This document shows positions 1 to 5,111 of a DNA stretch of 6,294 bases, piece after piece. The translations under genes and the position numbers were made by a program. The DNA comes from Alphaproteobacteria bacterium (lineage in GTDB: Bacteria; Pseudomonadota; Alphaproteobacteria; CACIAM-22H2): positions 1 through 6,294 of the forward strand of contig VGDA01000218.1 of NCBI GenBank assembly GCA_016869915.1, given 5' to 3'. The stretch's first letter is position 1. Every line of letters starts with the position of its first letter. The notes below the pieces were generated by a model that was not told where the DNA came from, searched no databases, and saw nothing but the letters and a program-made list of their open reading frames with translations.

Positions 1-397
1 GGGCGAACATGAACGGCGTCGCCACGAGGAAGGGCAGGAAGGCGCTCTTCTCATTCTGGTACAGCCCGGGCGCCACGAACTTCCACAGCTGGCCGGCCAC
101 GATCGGGAAGGACACGCAGACCGCGCCCCACGCGGCGAGCTTCACGTAGGTGAAGAAGGCCTCGGTCGGCGCCGTGAAGATCATGCGCCGCCCTTCGGGA
201 TGGGGCAGCGAGTTCATCGGCGCGACGAGGATCGAGAAGATCTGCTTGTGGAAGACGTAGCAGACGATGAACGCGACGAAGAAGGCAAGCGCCGACCAGA
301 TCAGCCGCTGGCGCAGCTCGATCAGGTGGTCGATCAGCGGCATCTTCTTGTCGCCGGGCGGACCGTCGCTGTCGTCGTCTGTCGTTGCCTTGCTCAT
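1..397 (-). CDS. tatC: Sec-independent (twin-arginine) protein translocase subunit TatC, N-terminal part, cut by the window edge
   Basis: TatC is the polytopic inner-membrane receptor that, with TatB, binds twin-arginine signal peptides of folded export substrates. I translated 132 codons from the ATG at 395-397; the gene runs off the left edge, so about half of a usual ~250-residue protein is present. The conserved N-terminal cytoplasmic motif HLIELRQR is at residues 24-31, including the Glu and Arg that are conserved across the family. A first membrane helix spans about residues 32-50. The periplasmic motif FTAPTEAFF is at 74-82, and WKFVAPGLYQNEK at 105-117 supplies F107 and E116, the equivalents of E. 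coli F94 and E103, which contact the signal peptide. The start lies 10 bases after the tatB stop with only a weak AGG upstream, so it is probably translated from the tatABC message. Identification is firm. Confidence 0.97.
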   Translation of the reverse strand, partial: MSKATTDDDSDGPPGDKKMPLIDHLIELRQRLIWSALAFFVAFIVCYVFHKQIFSILVAPMNSLPHPEGRRMIFTAPTEAFFTYVKLAAWGAVCVSFPIVAGQLWKFVAPGLYQNEKSAFLPFLVATPFMFA

Positions 398-407
398 GCT
401 GCCTGGC

Positions 408-803
408 TCAGGCGCCTGTGGTAGGCGGCTTCGGGGCGACCGGCGGCGCGGCCGCATCCGGCACGGCCACCGCGGGCGGCGCGGCCTGCGGCGGCGACGC
501 GACGACGGGCGGCGCCGTGATGTCTGGCGCGCGCAGGGCGTCCTGGATCCTGCCCTTGGGGTCGACGCTGTTCTGGATCATCTGCTCGAGGCCGCCATAC
601 TCGAGCTTCTGGACCTGCTTCTTCACCTCGTCGAGCTCGGCCTCCCGCACCATGTCGTCGACGTTCGTCTGGAAGTCGCGGGCCATGCCCCGGGCCTTCG
701 CCACGAACTTGCCGAGGGTCCGCAGCGTTCCCGGCAACTCCTTGGGGCCGATGAAGATCAGGGCCGCGGCCCCGATCACGAGCAGTTCGTTCCAGTCGAA
801 CAT
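408..803 (-). CDS. tatB: Sec-independent (twin-arginine) protein translocase subunit TatB
   Basis: TatB pairs with TatC to recognise twin-arginine signal peptides at the inner membrane. The 131-residue protein begins MFDWNELLVIGAAALIFIGP: a short N-terminal membrane helix with the conserved Glu at residue 6 (E. coli E8) and the Gly-Pro hinge at 19-20. A charged amphipathic helix follows (about 22-75) and then a Pro/Ala-rich, probably disordered tail (about 95-131). The MFD start, the KELPGTLRTLGK segment and the gene order separate it from TatA and are typical of alphaproteobacterial TatB. An in-frame TAG at 816-818 lies 12 bases upstream of the ATG, so no start further upstream is possible. 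No clear Shine-Dalgarno sequence is visible before it. The gene sits between tatA (50-base spacer) and tatC (10-base spacer). Confidence 0.96.
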   Translation of the reverse strand: MFDWNELLVIGAAALIFIGPKELPGTLRTLGKFVAKARGMARDFQTNVDDMVREAELDEVKKQVQKLEYGGLEQMIQNSVDPKGRIQDALRAPDITAPPVVASPPQAAPPAVAVPDAAAPPVAPKPPTTGA

Positions 804-825
804 GGGGAAGCCGTGCTACCGGCGA

Positions 826-851
826 GGCGCCGCGCCGCGGCGGGCGCCGCG
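826..851 (-). repeat. GC-only inverted and direct repeats in the tatA-tatB spacer
   Basis: The 50-base tatA-tatB spacer is almost entirely G and C. It carries the 9-mer GGCGCCGCG twice (826-834 and 843-851) around a perfect 10-bp palindrome CGCCGCGGCG (833-842). The transcript could fold strongly here. A hairpin between the two genes could lower tatB relative to tatA, which would suit the known excess of TatA over TatB in cells. That role is an inference, and such strings arise easily in GC-rich DNA. Confidence 0.3.
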
Positions 852-853
852 CG

Positions 854-1099
854 TCAGACCTTCGCTTCCTTCTTCGCGGCCTCGGCCGCGACGGGCGCCT
901 GGTCGGTGACCTGGCCGGCCGACTGGGCGGCGGCGTCCGCGGGCTTCGGCGCCTCGTCCTCGCCCTCCTTCAGGCCCTTCTTGAAGGCGGTCACGCCCTT
1001 GGCCATGTCGCCCATCAGCTTCGGGATCTTGCCCGCGCCGAACAGCAGCAACACGATCACCAGCACGACGAGCCAGTGCCAGATGCTGAAGCTACCCAT
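854..1099 (-). CDS. tatA: Sec-independent (twin-arginine) protein translocase subunit TatA
   Basis: TatA oligomerises at the TatBC receptor to let folded proteins cross the inner membrane. The 81-residue protein has the family layout: a short N-terminal membrane helix (about residues 5-22, including [20 protein letters not shown]), the conserved FG at 20-21 as hinge, an amphipathic helix with [20 protein letters not shown] (30-49), and an Ala-rich acidic/polar tail. The usual Gly-Arg-Gly-Lys of the hinge reads GAGK here. The start is supported by AGGGAG (minus strand, 1108-1113), which leaves an 8-base spacer. It is the first gene of tatABC and follows a 92-base gap that holds a palindrome and a possible promoter. 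Length and sequence fit TatA rather than TatE or TatB, mainly because of its position before tatB. Confidence 0.96.
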   Translation of the reverse strand: MGSFSIWHWLVVLVIVLLLFGAGKIPKLMGDMAKGVTAFKKGLKEGEDEAPKPADAAAQSAGQVTDQAPVAAEAAKKEAKV

Positions 1100-1107
1100 T
1101 GTCTCGT

Positions 1108-1113
1108 CTCCCT
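1108..1113 (-). promoter_or_regulatory. Ribosome binding site of tatA
   Basis: On the minus strand this reads AGGGAG, 8 bases before the tatA ATG. It is one of only two strong Shine-Dalgarno sequences in the window and supports the chosen tatA start. Confidence 0.75.
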
Positions 1114-1119
1114 ATGTCC

Positions 1120-1134
1120 TTGGCGCATCGCCAA
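1120..1134. promoter_or_regulatory. 15-bp perfect palindrome upstream of tatA
   Basis: TTGGCG-CAT-CGCCAA has two perfect 6-bp arms and a 3-base centre, 6 bases upstream of the tatA Shine-Dalgarno sequence. In the tatA message it would form a short hairpin with triloop AUG, possibly extended by U-G pairs. It could be an operator for a dimeric regulator or a leader hairpin that affects ribosome access. No T-run follows it in the direction of tatA, so it is unlikely to be an intrinsic terminator. I cannot assign a regulator. Confidence 0.4.
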
Positions 1135-1145
1135 AACGGACGCGC

Positions 1146-1174
1146 AATGTCTCAGATGGACGCCGGGCGTTCAA
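1146..1174 (-). promoter_or_regulatory. Possible tatA promoter
   Basis: On the minus strand TTGAAC (1169-1174) resembles a -35 box. A 17-base spacer later, GACATT (1146-1151) matches three of six -10 positions. Transcription would start near 1139, giving a leader of about 40 bases that contains the palindrome and the ribosome binding site. The -10 match is weak, and the gene could instead be read through from the upstream ATPase gene. Confidence 0.25.
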
Positions 1175-1180
1175 CCCGGC
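1162..1180 (-). terminator. Hairpin after the ABC ATPase gene, possible weak terminator
   Basis: GCCGGG (1162-1167) and CCCGGC (1175-1180) form a 6-bp all-GC stem with a 7-base loop, beginning 11 bases after the ATPase stop codon. No T-tract follows on the minus strand, so this is not a classical intrinsic terminator. It may pause polymerase, aid Rho, or be chance. It overlaps the proposed tatA -35 box, so it could also separate the two transcription units. Confidence 0.3.
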
Positions 1181-1191
1181 CGTTGCCCGCG

Positions 1192-2292
1192 TCATGTGGT
1201 GCCCGGCGCCGGGAAGACGAAGGCCTGCGCCTGGTCGAGTTCGACCGCCAGCACTGTTCCCTCGGGCGGCAGGAAGCGTCCCGGCATGCGGGCATGGAAA
1301 TGCCCGTGCTGCGCGTCCCCCTCGCCCGGCATCGCGTCCCTACCGAGGCAGAGATGGATCCAGGAGCTGCGGCCGAGCAGGCGCGCGGCGATCACCTTCG
1401 CGGGGCAGCGCGGATCGTCGCCGGCGTCCCGAAGCCTCAGGCCCTCGGGCCGGATGAGGACGCGCGCGCGCGTGCCGTCGCGCAGGCCCGGCGCGGCGAC
1501 GCGCCCGAAGGGCGTGTCCACGCCACCCGACGCGACCGCGCCGCCCAGCTCGTTCGCCTGCCCGAAGAAGCCCGCGACGAAGGCGCTGGCGGGGCGCGAA
1601 TACACCTCGTCCGGCGTCCCGGCCTGCTCGACGCGCCCGCTATCGAGGACGACGAGCCGGTCGGCCATGAACATCGCCTCCTCCGGGTCGTGGGTGACCA
1701 TGACCGTGGCCGCGCCGCTTTCCTTGAGGACGTGCAGCGTGTCGTCGCGGATGCGCTCGCGCAGGCGCACGTCGAGGCCCGAGAAGGGCTCGTCGAGGAG
1801 GAGCACGCGCGGCTCCGGCGCCAGCGCGCGTGCGAGCGCCACGCGCTGCTGCTGCCCTCCCGACAATTCGTGCGGGAAGGCGCGCGCATTGTCCTGCATG
1901 CCTACCTGCGCGAGAGTGTCCGCCACCCGTCGCGCCCGCCGCGCGCCGTCGGCGCCGGCGAGCCCGAAGCCGACATTGGCCGCCACGTCGAGATGCGGGA
2001 ACAGCGCGTAGTCCTGGAAGACGAAGCCGATGCCGCGCTGCTCGGCCGGCAGGTCGGCGCCGGGTCGCGCGACCACGCGCCCCGCCGCGCGCACCTCCCC
2101 GGCCTGGATGTCCTCCAGCCCGGCGGCGATCCGCAGGAGGGTCGTCTTGCCGCATCCGGATGGGCCGACGAGGCAGACCAGTTCCCCCGGCGCGGCGGCG
2201 AGCGACACGCCGTCGAGCACCAGCCTGTCGCCGAAGCGGTGGCTGACGCCTTCGGCGGAGAGCCCGCCTTCCTGCCGCGCCCTGTCGATCAT
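1192..2292 (-). CDS. ABC transporter ATP-binding protein, FbpC/PotA/CysA type with C-terminal TOBE domain
   Basis: This is the cytoplasmic ATPase of an importer in the ferric iron/spermidine/sulfate/thiamine group. Of the 366 residues, about 10-240 form the ATPase domain: Walker A GPSGCGKT (43-50), Q-loop FQDYALFPH (92-100), signature LSGGQQQR (143-150), Walker B LLLDE (164-168), D-loop SGLD (171-174) and switch His H201 in VTHDPEEA. A TOBE-like substrate-sensing region follows (about 245-362, with VLIRPEGLRL at 278-287). All catalytic motifs are intact. The stretch 326-335 is His-rich (GDAQHGHFHA) and unexplained. No permease or binding protein is in the window, so the substrate is unknown; iron is the best guess from overall resemblance. 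An in-frame TAG at 2305-2307 rules out upstream starts, and no Shine-Dalgarno sequence precedes the ATG. The gene is divergent from the phosphofructokinase. Confidence 0.9.
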   Translation of the reverse strand: MIDRARQEGGLSAEGVSHRFGDRLVLDGVSLAAAPGELVCLVGPSGCGKTTLLRIAAGLEDIQAGEVRAAGRVVARPGADLPAEQRGIGFVFQDYALFPHLDVAANVGFGLAGADGARRARRVADTLAQVGMQDNARAFPHELSGGQQQRVALARALAPEPRVLLLDEPFSGLDVRLRERIRDDTLHVLKESGAATVMVTHDPEEAMFMADRLVVLDSGRVEQAGTPDEVYSRPASAFVAGFFGQANELGGAVASGGVDTPFGRVAAPGLRDGTRARVLIRPEGLRLRDAGDDPRCPAKVIAARLLGRSSWIHLCLGRDAMPGEGDAQHGHFHARMPGRFLPPEGTVLAVELDQAQAFVFPAPGTT

Positions 2293-2301
2293 GGGGCGCG
2301 C

Positions 2302-2330
2302 ACGCTAGGGCCTTTGCGATGGACGCGCAA
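2302..2330 (-). promoter_or_regulatory. Possible promoter of the ABC ATPase gene, perhaps giving a leaderless message
   Basis: On the minus strand TTGCGC (2325-2330) and TAGCGT (2302-2307) stand 17 bases apart and each match about half of the sigma-70 consensus. The start point would fall almost on the ATG at 2290-2292, which agrees with the lack of a Shine-Dalgarno sequence there. Both boxes are weak matches in GC-rich DNA. Confidence 0.2.
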
Positions 2331-2338
2331 CGCATCGC
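2316..2338. promoter_or_regulatory. Inverted repeat in the divergent ATPase/pfk promoter region, possible operator
   Basis: GCGATG (2316-2321) and CATCGC (2333-2338) are 6-bp arms separated by 11 bases, so arm centres lie 17 bp apart. A nested pair TTGCG (2314-2318) and CGCAA (2326-2330) overlaps it. The repeat lies within both proposed divergent promoters, where a dimeric regulator could act on both genes. Short arms make chance a real alternative. Confidence 0.25.
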
Positions 2339-2349
2339 GCTGGGATGAT
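2320..2349 (+). promoter_or_regulatory. Possible promoter of the phosphofructokinase gene
   Basis: TGGACG (2320-2325) matches four of six -35 positions and GATGAT (2344-2349) matches four of six -10 positions, with an 18-base spacer. Transcription would start near 2356, leaving a short leader that contains the GGGGAGG ribosome binding site. It overlaps the inverted repeat at 2316-2338. Confidence 0.25.
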
Positions 2350-2366
2350 GCGCGCGTGCGGGCGGC

Positions 2367-2373
2367 GGGGAGG
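2367..2373 (+). promoter_or_regulatory. Ribosome binding site that decides the GTG start of pfk
   Basis: GGGGAGG ends 5 bases before the GTG at 2379. The upstream ATGs at 2345 and 2348 are out of frame, so this site fixes the start at GTG. Confidence 0.8.
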
Positions 2374-2378
2374 CGGTT

Positions 2379-3455
2379 GTGGGACTGAGGATCGGCATCC
2401 TGACGAGCGGCGGCGACTGCGCCGGTCTCAACGCGACCCTGCGCGCGGCGACGCTGCGCGCGGCGCAGTCCGGCTGCACGCTGGTCGGCATCCGCAACGG
2501 CACGCTCGGGCTGATGTCGCGGCCGCCGGAAGTCGAGCCCATGGATCCCGCCCGCTGCGACGCGCAGATGCTCCGCCTCGGCGGCACGGTGCTCGGCACG
2601 ACGAACAAGGGAAACCCGTTCAGCTACCCGCAGCCCGACGGATCCTTCGCCGACCGGACGGGGGAGATCGCCGAGGCCTGCAGGACCCTCGGCCTCGACG
2701 CGCTGATCGGCATCGGCGGCGACGGCAGCCTCGAGATCCTCCGCCGCATCGCGCAGCAGCACGGGCTGAACCTCGTCGGCATCCCCAAGACGATCGACAA
2801 CGACGTCGCGCTCACGGAGGCGGCCATCGGCCACTCGACCGCCGTCGCCACCGCGACCGAGGCGCTGGACCGGCTGCAGCCGACGGCCGCGAGCCATAGC
2901 CGGGTCATGGTGCTCGAGGTCATGGGGCGCGACGCGGGCCACATCGCGATCGCCTCGGGCATCGCGGGCGGCGCCGACGTCGTGCTCATCCCCGAGATCC
3001 CCTGGCGCCTGGCGCCGGTCGTCCGCCACATCGAGCGCGTGCGCGCGAGCGGCCGCAACTTCGCGCTGATCGTGGCCGCGGAGGCCGTCGCCGGCGAGGA
3101 TGGCCGCCGGGTCCTGCAGGACGACCACGAGGGGCGCCGCCGCTATGGCGGCGTCGGCCACCACGTCGCCGCGGCGATCTCCGAGGCGACGGGCGCGGAG
3201 ACGCGCGTGACGGTGCTCGGGCACGTGCAGCGCGGCGGATCCCCCGATGCGCGCGATCGACTCCTCGGCGCCGCCTTCGGCGTGCATGCGGTGGAACTCG
3301 TCCTCGCAGGCCGCTTCGACCGCATGGTCGCGTGGTGGAACCGGCGGGTGGTCGACGTGCCGCTCGCGAAGGTGGCGCGCCGCTCGCGCACCGTCGACCC
3401 GCACGGCCCCCTCGTCGCGACGGCGCGCGGGCTCGGCATCTGCCTCGGCGACTGA
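2379..3455 (+). CDS. 6-phosphofructokinase, mixed-substrate (group III) type; phosphoryl donor uncertain
   Basis: The enzyme converts fructose 6-phosphate to fructose 1,6-bisphosphate, using ATP or pyrophosphate, in the cytoplasm. Its 358 residues are longer than the ~320 of E. coli PfkA and fit group III. Visible motifs are GGDCAGLNA (11-19) at the nucleotide site, GIGGDGS (111-117), GIPKTIDND (134-142) with catalytic base D140 (E. coli D127), EVMGRDAGHIA (180-190), the substrate-binding PEIP (205-208) and GHVQRGGSPDARDR (281-294). Two positions mark the donor. The residue after GGD is Gly116 (E. coli G104), as in ATP enzymes. The residue before TIDND is Lys137 (E. coli G124), as in pyrophosphate enzymes. 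Known actinobacterial ATP-PFKs of group III have this Gly/Lys pair, so ATP use is more likely, but sequence alone does not settle it. The gene starts with GTG and converges on murQ, a possible upstream supplier of hexose phosphate. Confidence 0.93.
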   Translation: MGLRIGILTSGGDCAGLNATLRAATLRAAQSGCTLVGIRNGTLGLMSRPPEVEPMDPARCDAQMLRLGGTVLGTTNKGNPFSYPQPDGSFADRTGEIAEACRTLGLDALIGIGGDGSLEILRRIAQQHGLNLVGIPKTIDNDVALTEAAIGHSTAVATATEALDRLQPTAASHSRVMVLEVMGRDAGHIAIASGIAGGADVVLIPEIPWRLAPVVRHIERVRASGRNFALIVAAEAVAGEDGRRVLQDDHEGRRRYGGVGHHVAAAISEATGAETRVTVLGHVQRGGSPDARDRLLGAAFGVHAVELVLAGRFDRMVAWWNRRVVDVPLAKVARRSRTVDPHGPLVATARGLGICLGD

Positions 3456-3471
3456 GGCGTCGTCAGCCGCC
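3447..3471. terminator. Hairpin spanning both stop codons of the convergent pfk and murQ genes
   Basis: GGCGACTGA (3447-3455) and TCAGCCGCC (3463-3471) form a 9-bp stem with one mismatch around the 7-base gap. The arms include the pfk TGA and the murQ stop. In the murQ message the mismatch becomes a G-U pair, so the stem is complete; in the pfk message it is an A-C mismatch. No U-tract follows on either strand, so it would be an atypical, possibly bidirectional, terminator. Confidence 0.4.
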
Positions 3472-4359
3472 CCGCGCGCGCCGCACGATCCCGCCCGCCG
3501 CGCCGAGCCTGCGCCGCGCCTCGGTGGCGTCGATGCCGTCCAGCAGCACCAGCACCGCGGTCTTGAGTTCACCCGAGGCCGCGTCCAGCGCGCTGCGCGC
3601 CTCGTCCTCGCCGCGCCCGGAAAGCCGCGCGAGGATACGCAGCGATCGCGCACGGAGCTTCGCGTTGCTCGCCTGCATGTCGACCATCAGCCCGCGATAG
3701 ACGCGGCCGAGCCCGACCATCGCGGCGGTGGAGAAGAGGTTGAGCGCCGCCTTCTGCGCCGTCCCGGCCTTCAGGCGCGTCGAGCCGGAGATCGCCTCCG
3801 GCCCGGTATCGAGCAGGATGCCGACCTCGCCGGCCGAAAGGAGCGGCGCGCCGGGATTGCAGGCGATCCCGACGACGAACGCGCCGGCTTCGCGCGCGGT
3901 CTCGGCCGCGGCCAGCACGAACGGCGTCGTGCCGCTCGCGGCCAGCGCCAGCACGACGTCGTCGGCTCCCGGGCATGCGGCGCGCATGCGCGCCCTTCCC
4001 GCCTCGGCGTCGTCCTCCGCGCCCTCGACCGAGCGCGTGACCGCGGCATCGCCGCCCGCGATCAGGAAGACGCATCGCTCGCGCGGCCAGGAGAAGGTCG
4101 GCGTGAGCTCGGCCCCGTCCTGCACCCCGAGGCGGCCCGACGTCCCGGCGCCGACGTAGAAGATGCGCCCGCCGGCGGCGAGGCGCGGCACGGCGCCGTC
4201 GACGGCCCGCGAGAGCTGCGGAAGCGCGCGCCTGACCGCGGCGATCGCCTTCTCCTGGTGGTCGGCGAGGCCCTCGAGCACCCGCGCGGCGGGCCAGCCA
4301 TCGATGTCGGCGAAGGCCTCGTCGAAGCCTTCCGTCGACCGGGGCGGCGGCGGCGTCAC
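3463..4359 (-). CDS. murQ: N-acetylmuramic acid 6-phosphate etherase (MurQ)
   Basis: MurQ cleaves the D-lactyl ether of MurNAc 6-phosphate, giving GlcNAc 6-phosphate and D-lactate in cytoplasmic peptidoglycan recycling. The 298 residues match the family's usual length. A SIS domain contains GAGTSGRLG (70-78). E84 (in DGAELTPTF, 81-89) and E115 (in SVEGAEDD, 110-117) correspond to the catalytic E83 and E114 of E. coli MurQ. Further family motifs are ISGSTRLKAGTAQK (190-203), GLMVDMQASNAKL (223-235) and a C-terminal helical part ending with GG. These exclude other SIS proteins such as KpsF or GlmS. The start is GTG overlapping the scpB stop (GTGA) with no clear Shine-Dalgarno sequence, so translation is probably coupled to scpB. 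MurQ normally needs a MurNAc kinase or phosphotransferase and NagA; neither is in the window. Confidence 0.95.
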   Translation of the reverse strand: MTPPPPRSTEGFDEAFADIDGWPAARVLEGLADHQEKAIAAVRRALPQLSRAVDGAVPRLAAGGRIFYVGAGTSGRLGVQDGAELTPTFSWPRERCVFLIAGGDAAVTRSVEGAEDDAEAGRARMRAACPGADDVVLALAASGTTPFVLAAAETAREAGAFVVGIACNPGAPLLSAGEVGILLDTGPEAISGSTRLKAGTAQKAALNLFSTAAMVGLGRVYRGLMVDMQASNAKLRARSLRILARLSGRGEDEARSALDAASGELKTAVLVLLDGIDATEARRRLGAAGGIVRRARGG

Positions 4360-5111
4360 GCCGAGCTGCGCATCTCGCCGGAGGCCGGCTTCTCCGCGTC
4401 GTCGTCAACGACGGCGCCTTCCTCGGCCTCGGCCTGCTCGCCGATCTCCGGCGGAAGCTCGAGCGAGCCCTGCTCGCCGTACTGGCTGACGCCGGCCCGG
4501 CGATCCAGGAGGCCGGCAGCGCGAAGCTCCTCCACGCCCGGAAGCTGCGCCAGCGTGTCGAGCCCGAAATGCACGAGGAACTGCTCGGTCGTGATCCACT
4601 CCGCGGGGCGCCCCGGCACGTGCTCGCGATGGCCGTGCGGCTTGATCCAGCCGGCCTCCATCAGCTGGTCGAGCGTACCCCTTGAGATGGACACGCCGCG
4701 GATCTCCTCGATCTCGGCGCGCGTCACCGCCTTCTTCTCGGCGTGCTGGTAGGCGATGATCGCGAGGGTCTCGATCGCGGCGCGGCTGAGCTTGCGCGGG
4801 ACAGCGACCTCGATGTCGAGCGCGCTGGCGAGGTCCGCCGCCGTCCGGAGGCCGACCTTGCCCGCGACGCGCACCAGGTTCACGCCGCGGCCGGCATATT
4901 GCGCCTCGAGCGTCTGGAGCAGTTCCTCGACGGGCGCGCCTTCGGGAAGGCGCCGCGCGACCTCCCTCGGATCGACCAGGCCCGGGGCCGCGAAGAGAAG
5001 CGCCTCGACGAGGCGAAGCTGCTGCGCGCGGCTGCGCGCATCGGCGATCTCCGCCTCCTCGCGCGCGGACTCGTCCGGGTGTGGATGCGGGTTCACGGTC
5101 TGGTCGCTCAT
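4356..5111 (-). CDS. scpB: Segregation and condensation protein B (ScpB)
   Basis: ScpB is a dimeric winged-helix protein that binds the ScpA kleisin and regulates SMC condensin in chromosome organisation and segregation. Of 251 residues, about 30-100 form the first winged helix (LRLVEALLFAAPG, 32-44) and about 105-202 the second, with KLSRAAIETLAIIAYQ (107-122), VTRAEIEEIRGVSISRGTLD (129-148), PGRPAEWITTEQFLVHFGL (166-184) and LPGVEELRAAGLLD (190-203). Between IIAY and VTRAEI, where I expect a short HQP-type link, there is QHAEKKA, about four residues longer. Both ends are charged and probably disordered: an acidic N-terminus (1-30) and an acidic tail (220-251). The ATG overlaps the scpA stop (ATGA), and the stop overlaps the murQ start. 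Confidence 0.95.
   Translation of the reverse strand: MSDQTVNPHPHPDESAREEAEIADARSRAQQLRLVEALLFAAPGLVDPREVARRLPEGAPVEELLQTLEAQYAGRGVNLVRVAGKVGLRTAADLASALDIEVAVPRKLSRAAIETLAIIAYQHAEKKAVTRAEIEEIRGVSISRGTLDQLMEAGWIKPHGHREHVPGRPAEWITTEQFLVHFGLDTLAQLPGVEELRAAGLLDRRAGVSQYGEQGSLELPPEIGEQAEAEEGAVVDDDAEKPASGEMRSSA

Noticed and set aside
1120..1134. The tatA-upstream palindrome as an intrinsic terminator
   Set aside because: The arms are short and no T-run follows on the minus strand; the T-run lies on the 5' side of the hairpin.
267..1457. Long plus-strand open frame across the tat genes
   Set aside because: It lies antisense to tatB and tatA, whose proteins are clearly recognisable. Its product is low-complexity Arg/Ala/Pro sequence, as expected from a GC-rich shadow frame.
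1099..2388. 429-residue plus-strand open frame opposite the ABC ATPase
   Set aside because: The minus-strand product carries every ABC motif; the plus-strand product is Arg/Ala-rich with no recognisable domain.
2379..3455. Calling the kinase strictly pyrophosphate-dependent
   Set aside because: Lys137 points that way, but Gly116 rather than Asp after GGD argues against it, so the donor is left open.
2289..3653. 454-residue minus-strand open frame opposite pfk
   Set aside because: It is antisense to a complete phosphofructokinase with a strong ribosome binding site and has biased composition without motifs.
3463..4359. Other SIS-domain enzymes (KpsF, GlmS, GmhA) for this gene
   Set aside because: Both MurQ catalytic glutamates and the STRLKAGTAQK and MVDMQASNAKL motifs are present, which those families lack.
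3247..4752. 501-residue plus-strand open frame opposite murQ and scpB
   Set aside because: It spans the ends of three real genes in the wrong frame and has no domain; length alone is not evidence at this GC content.
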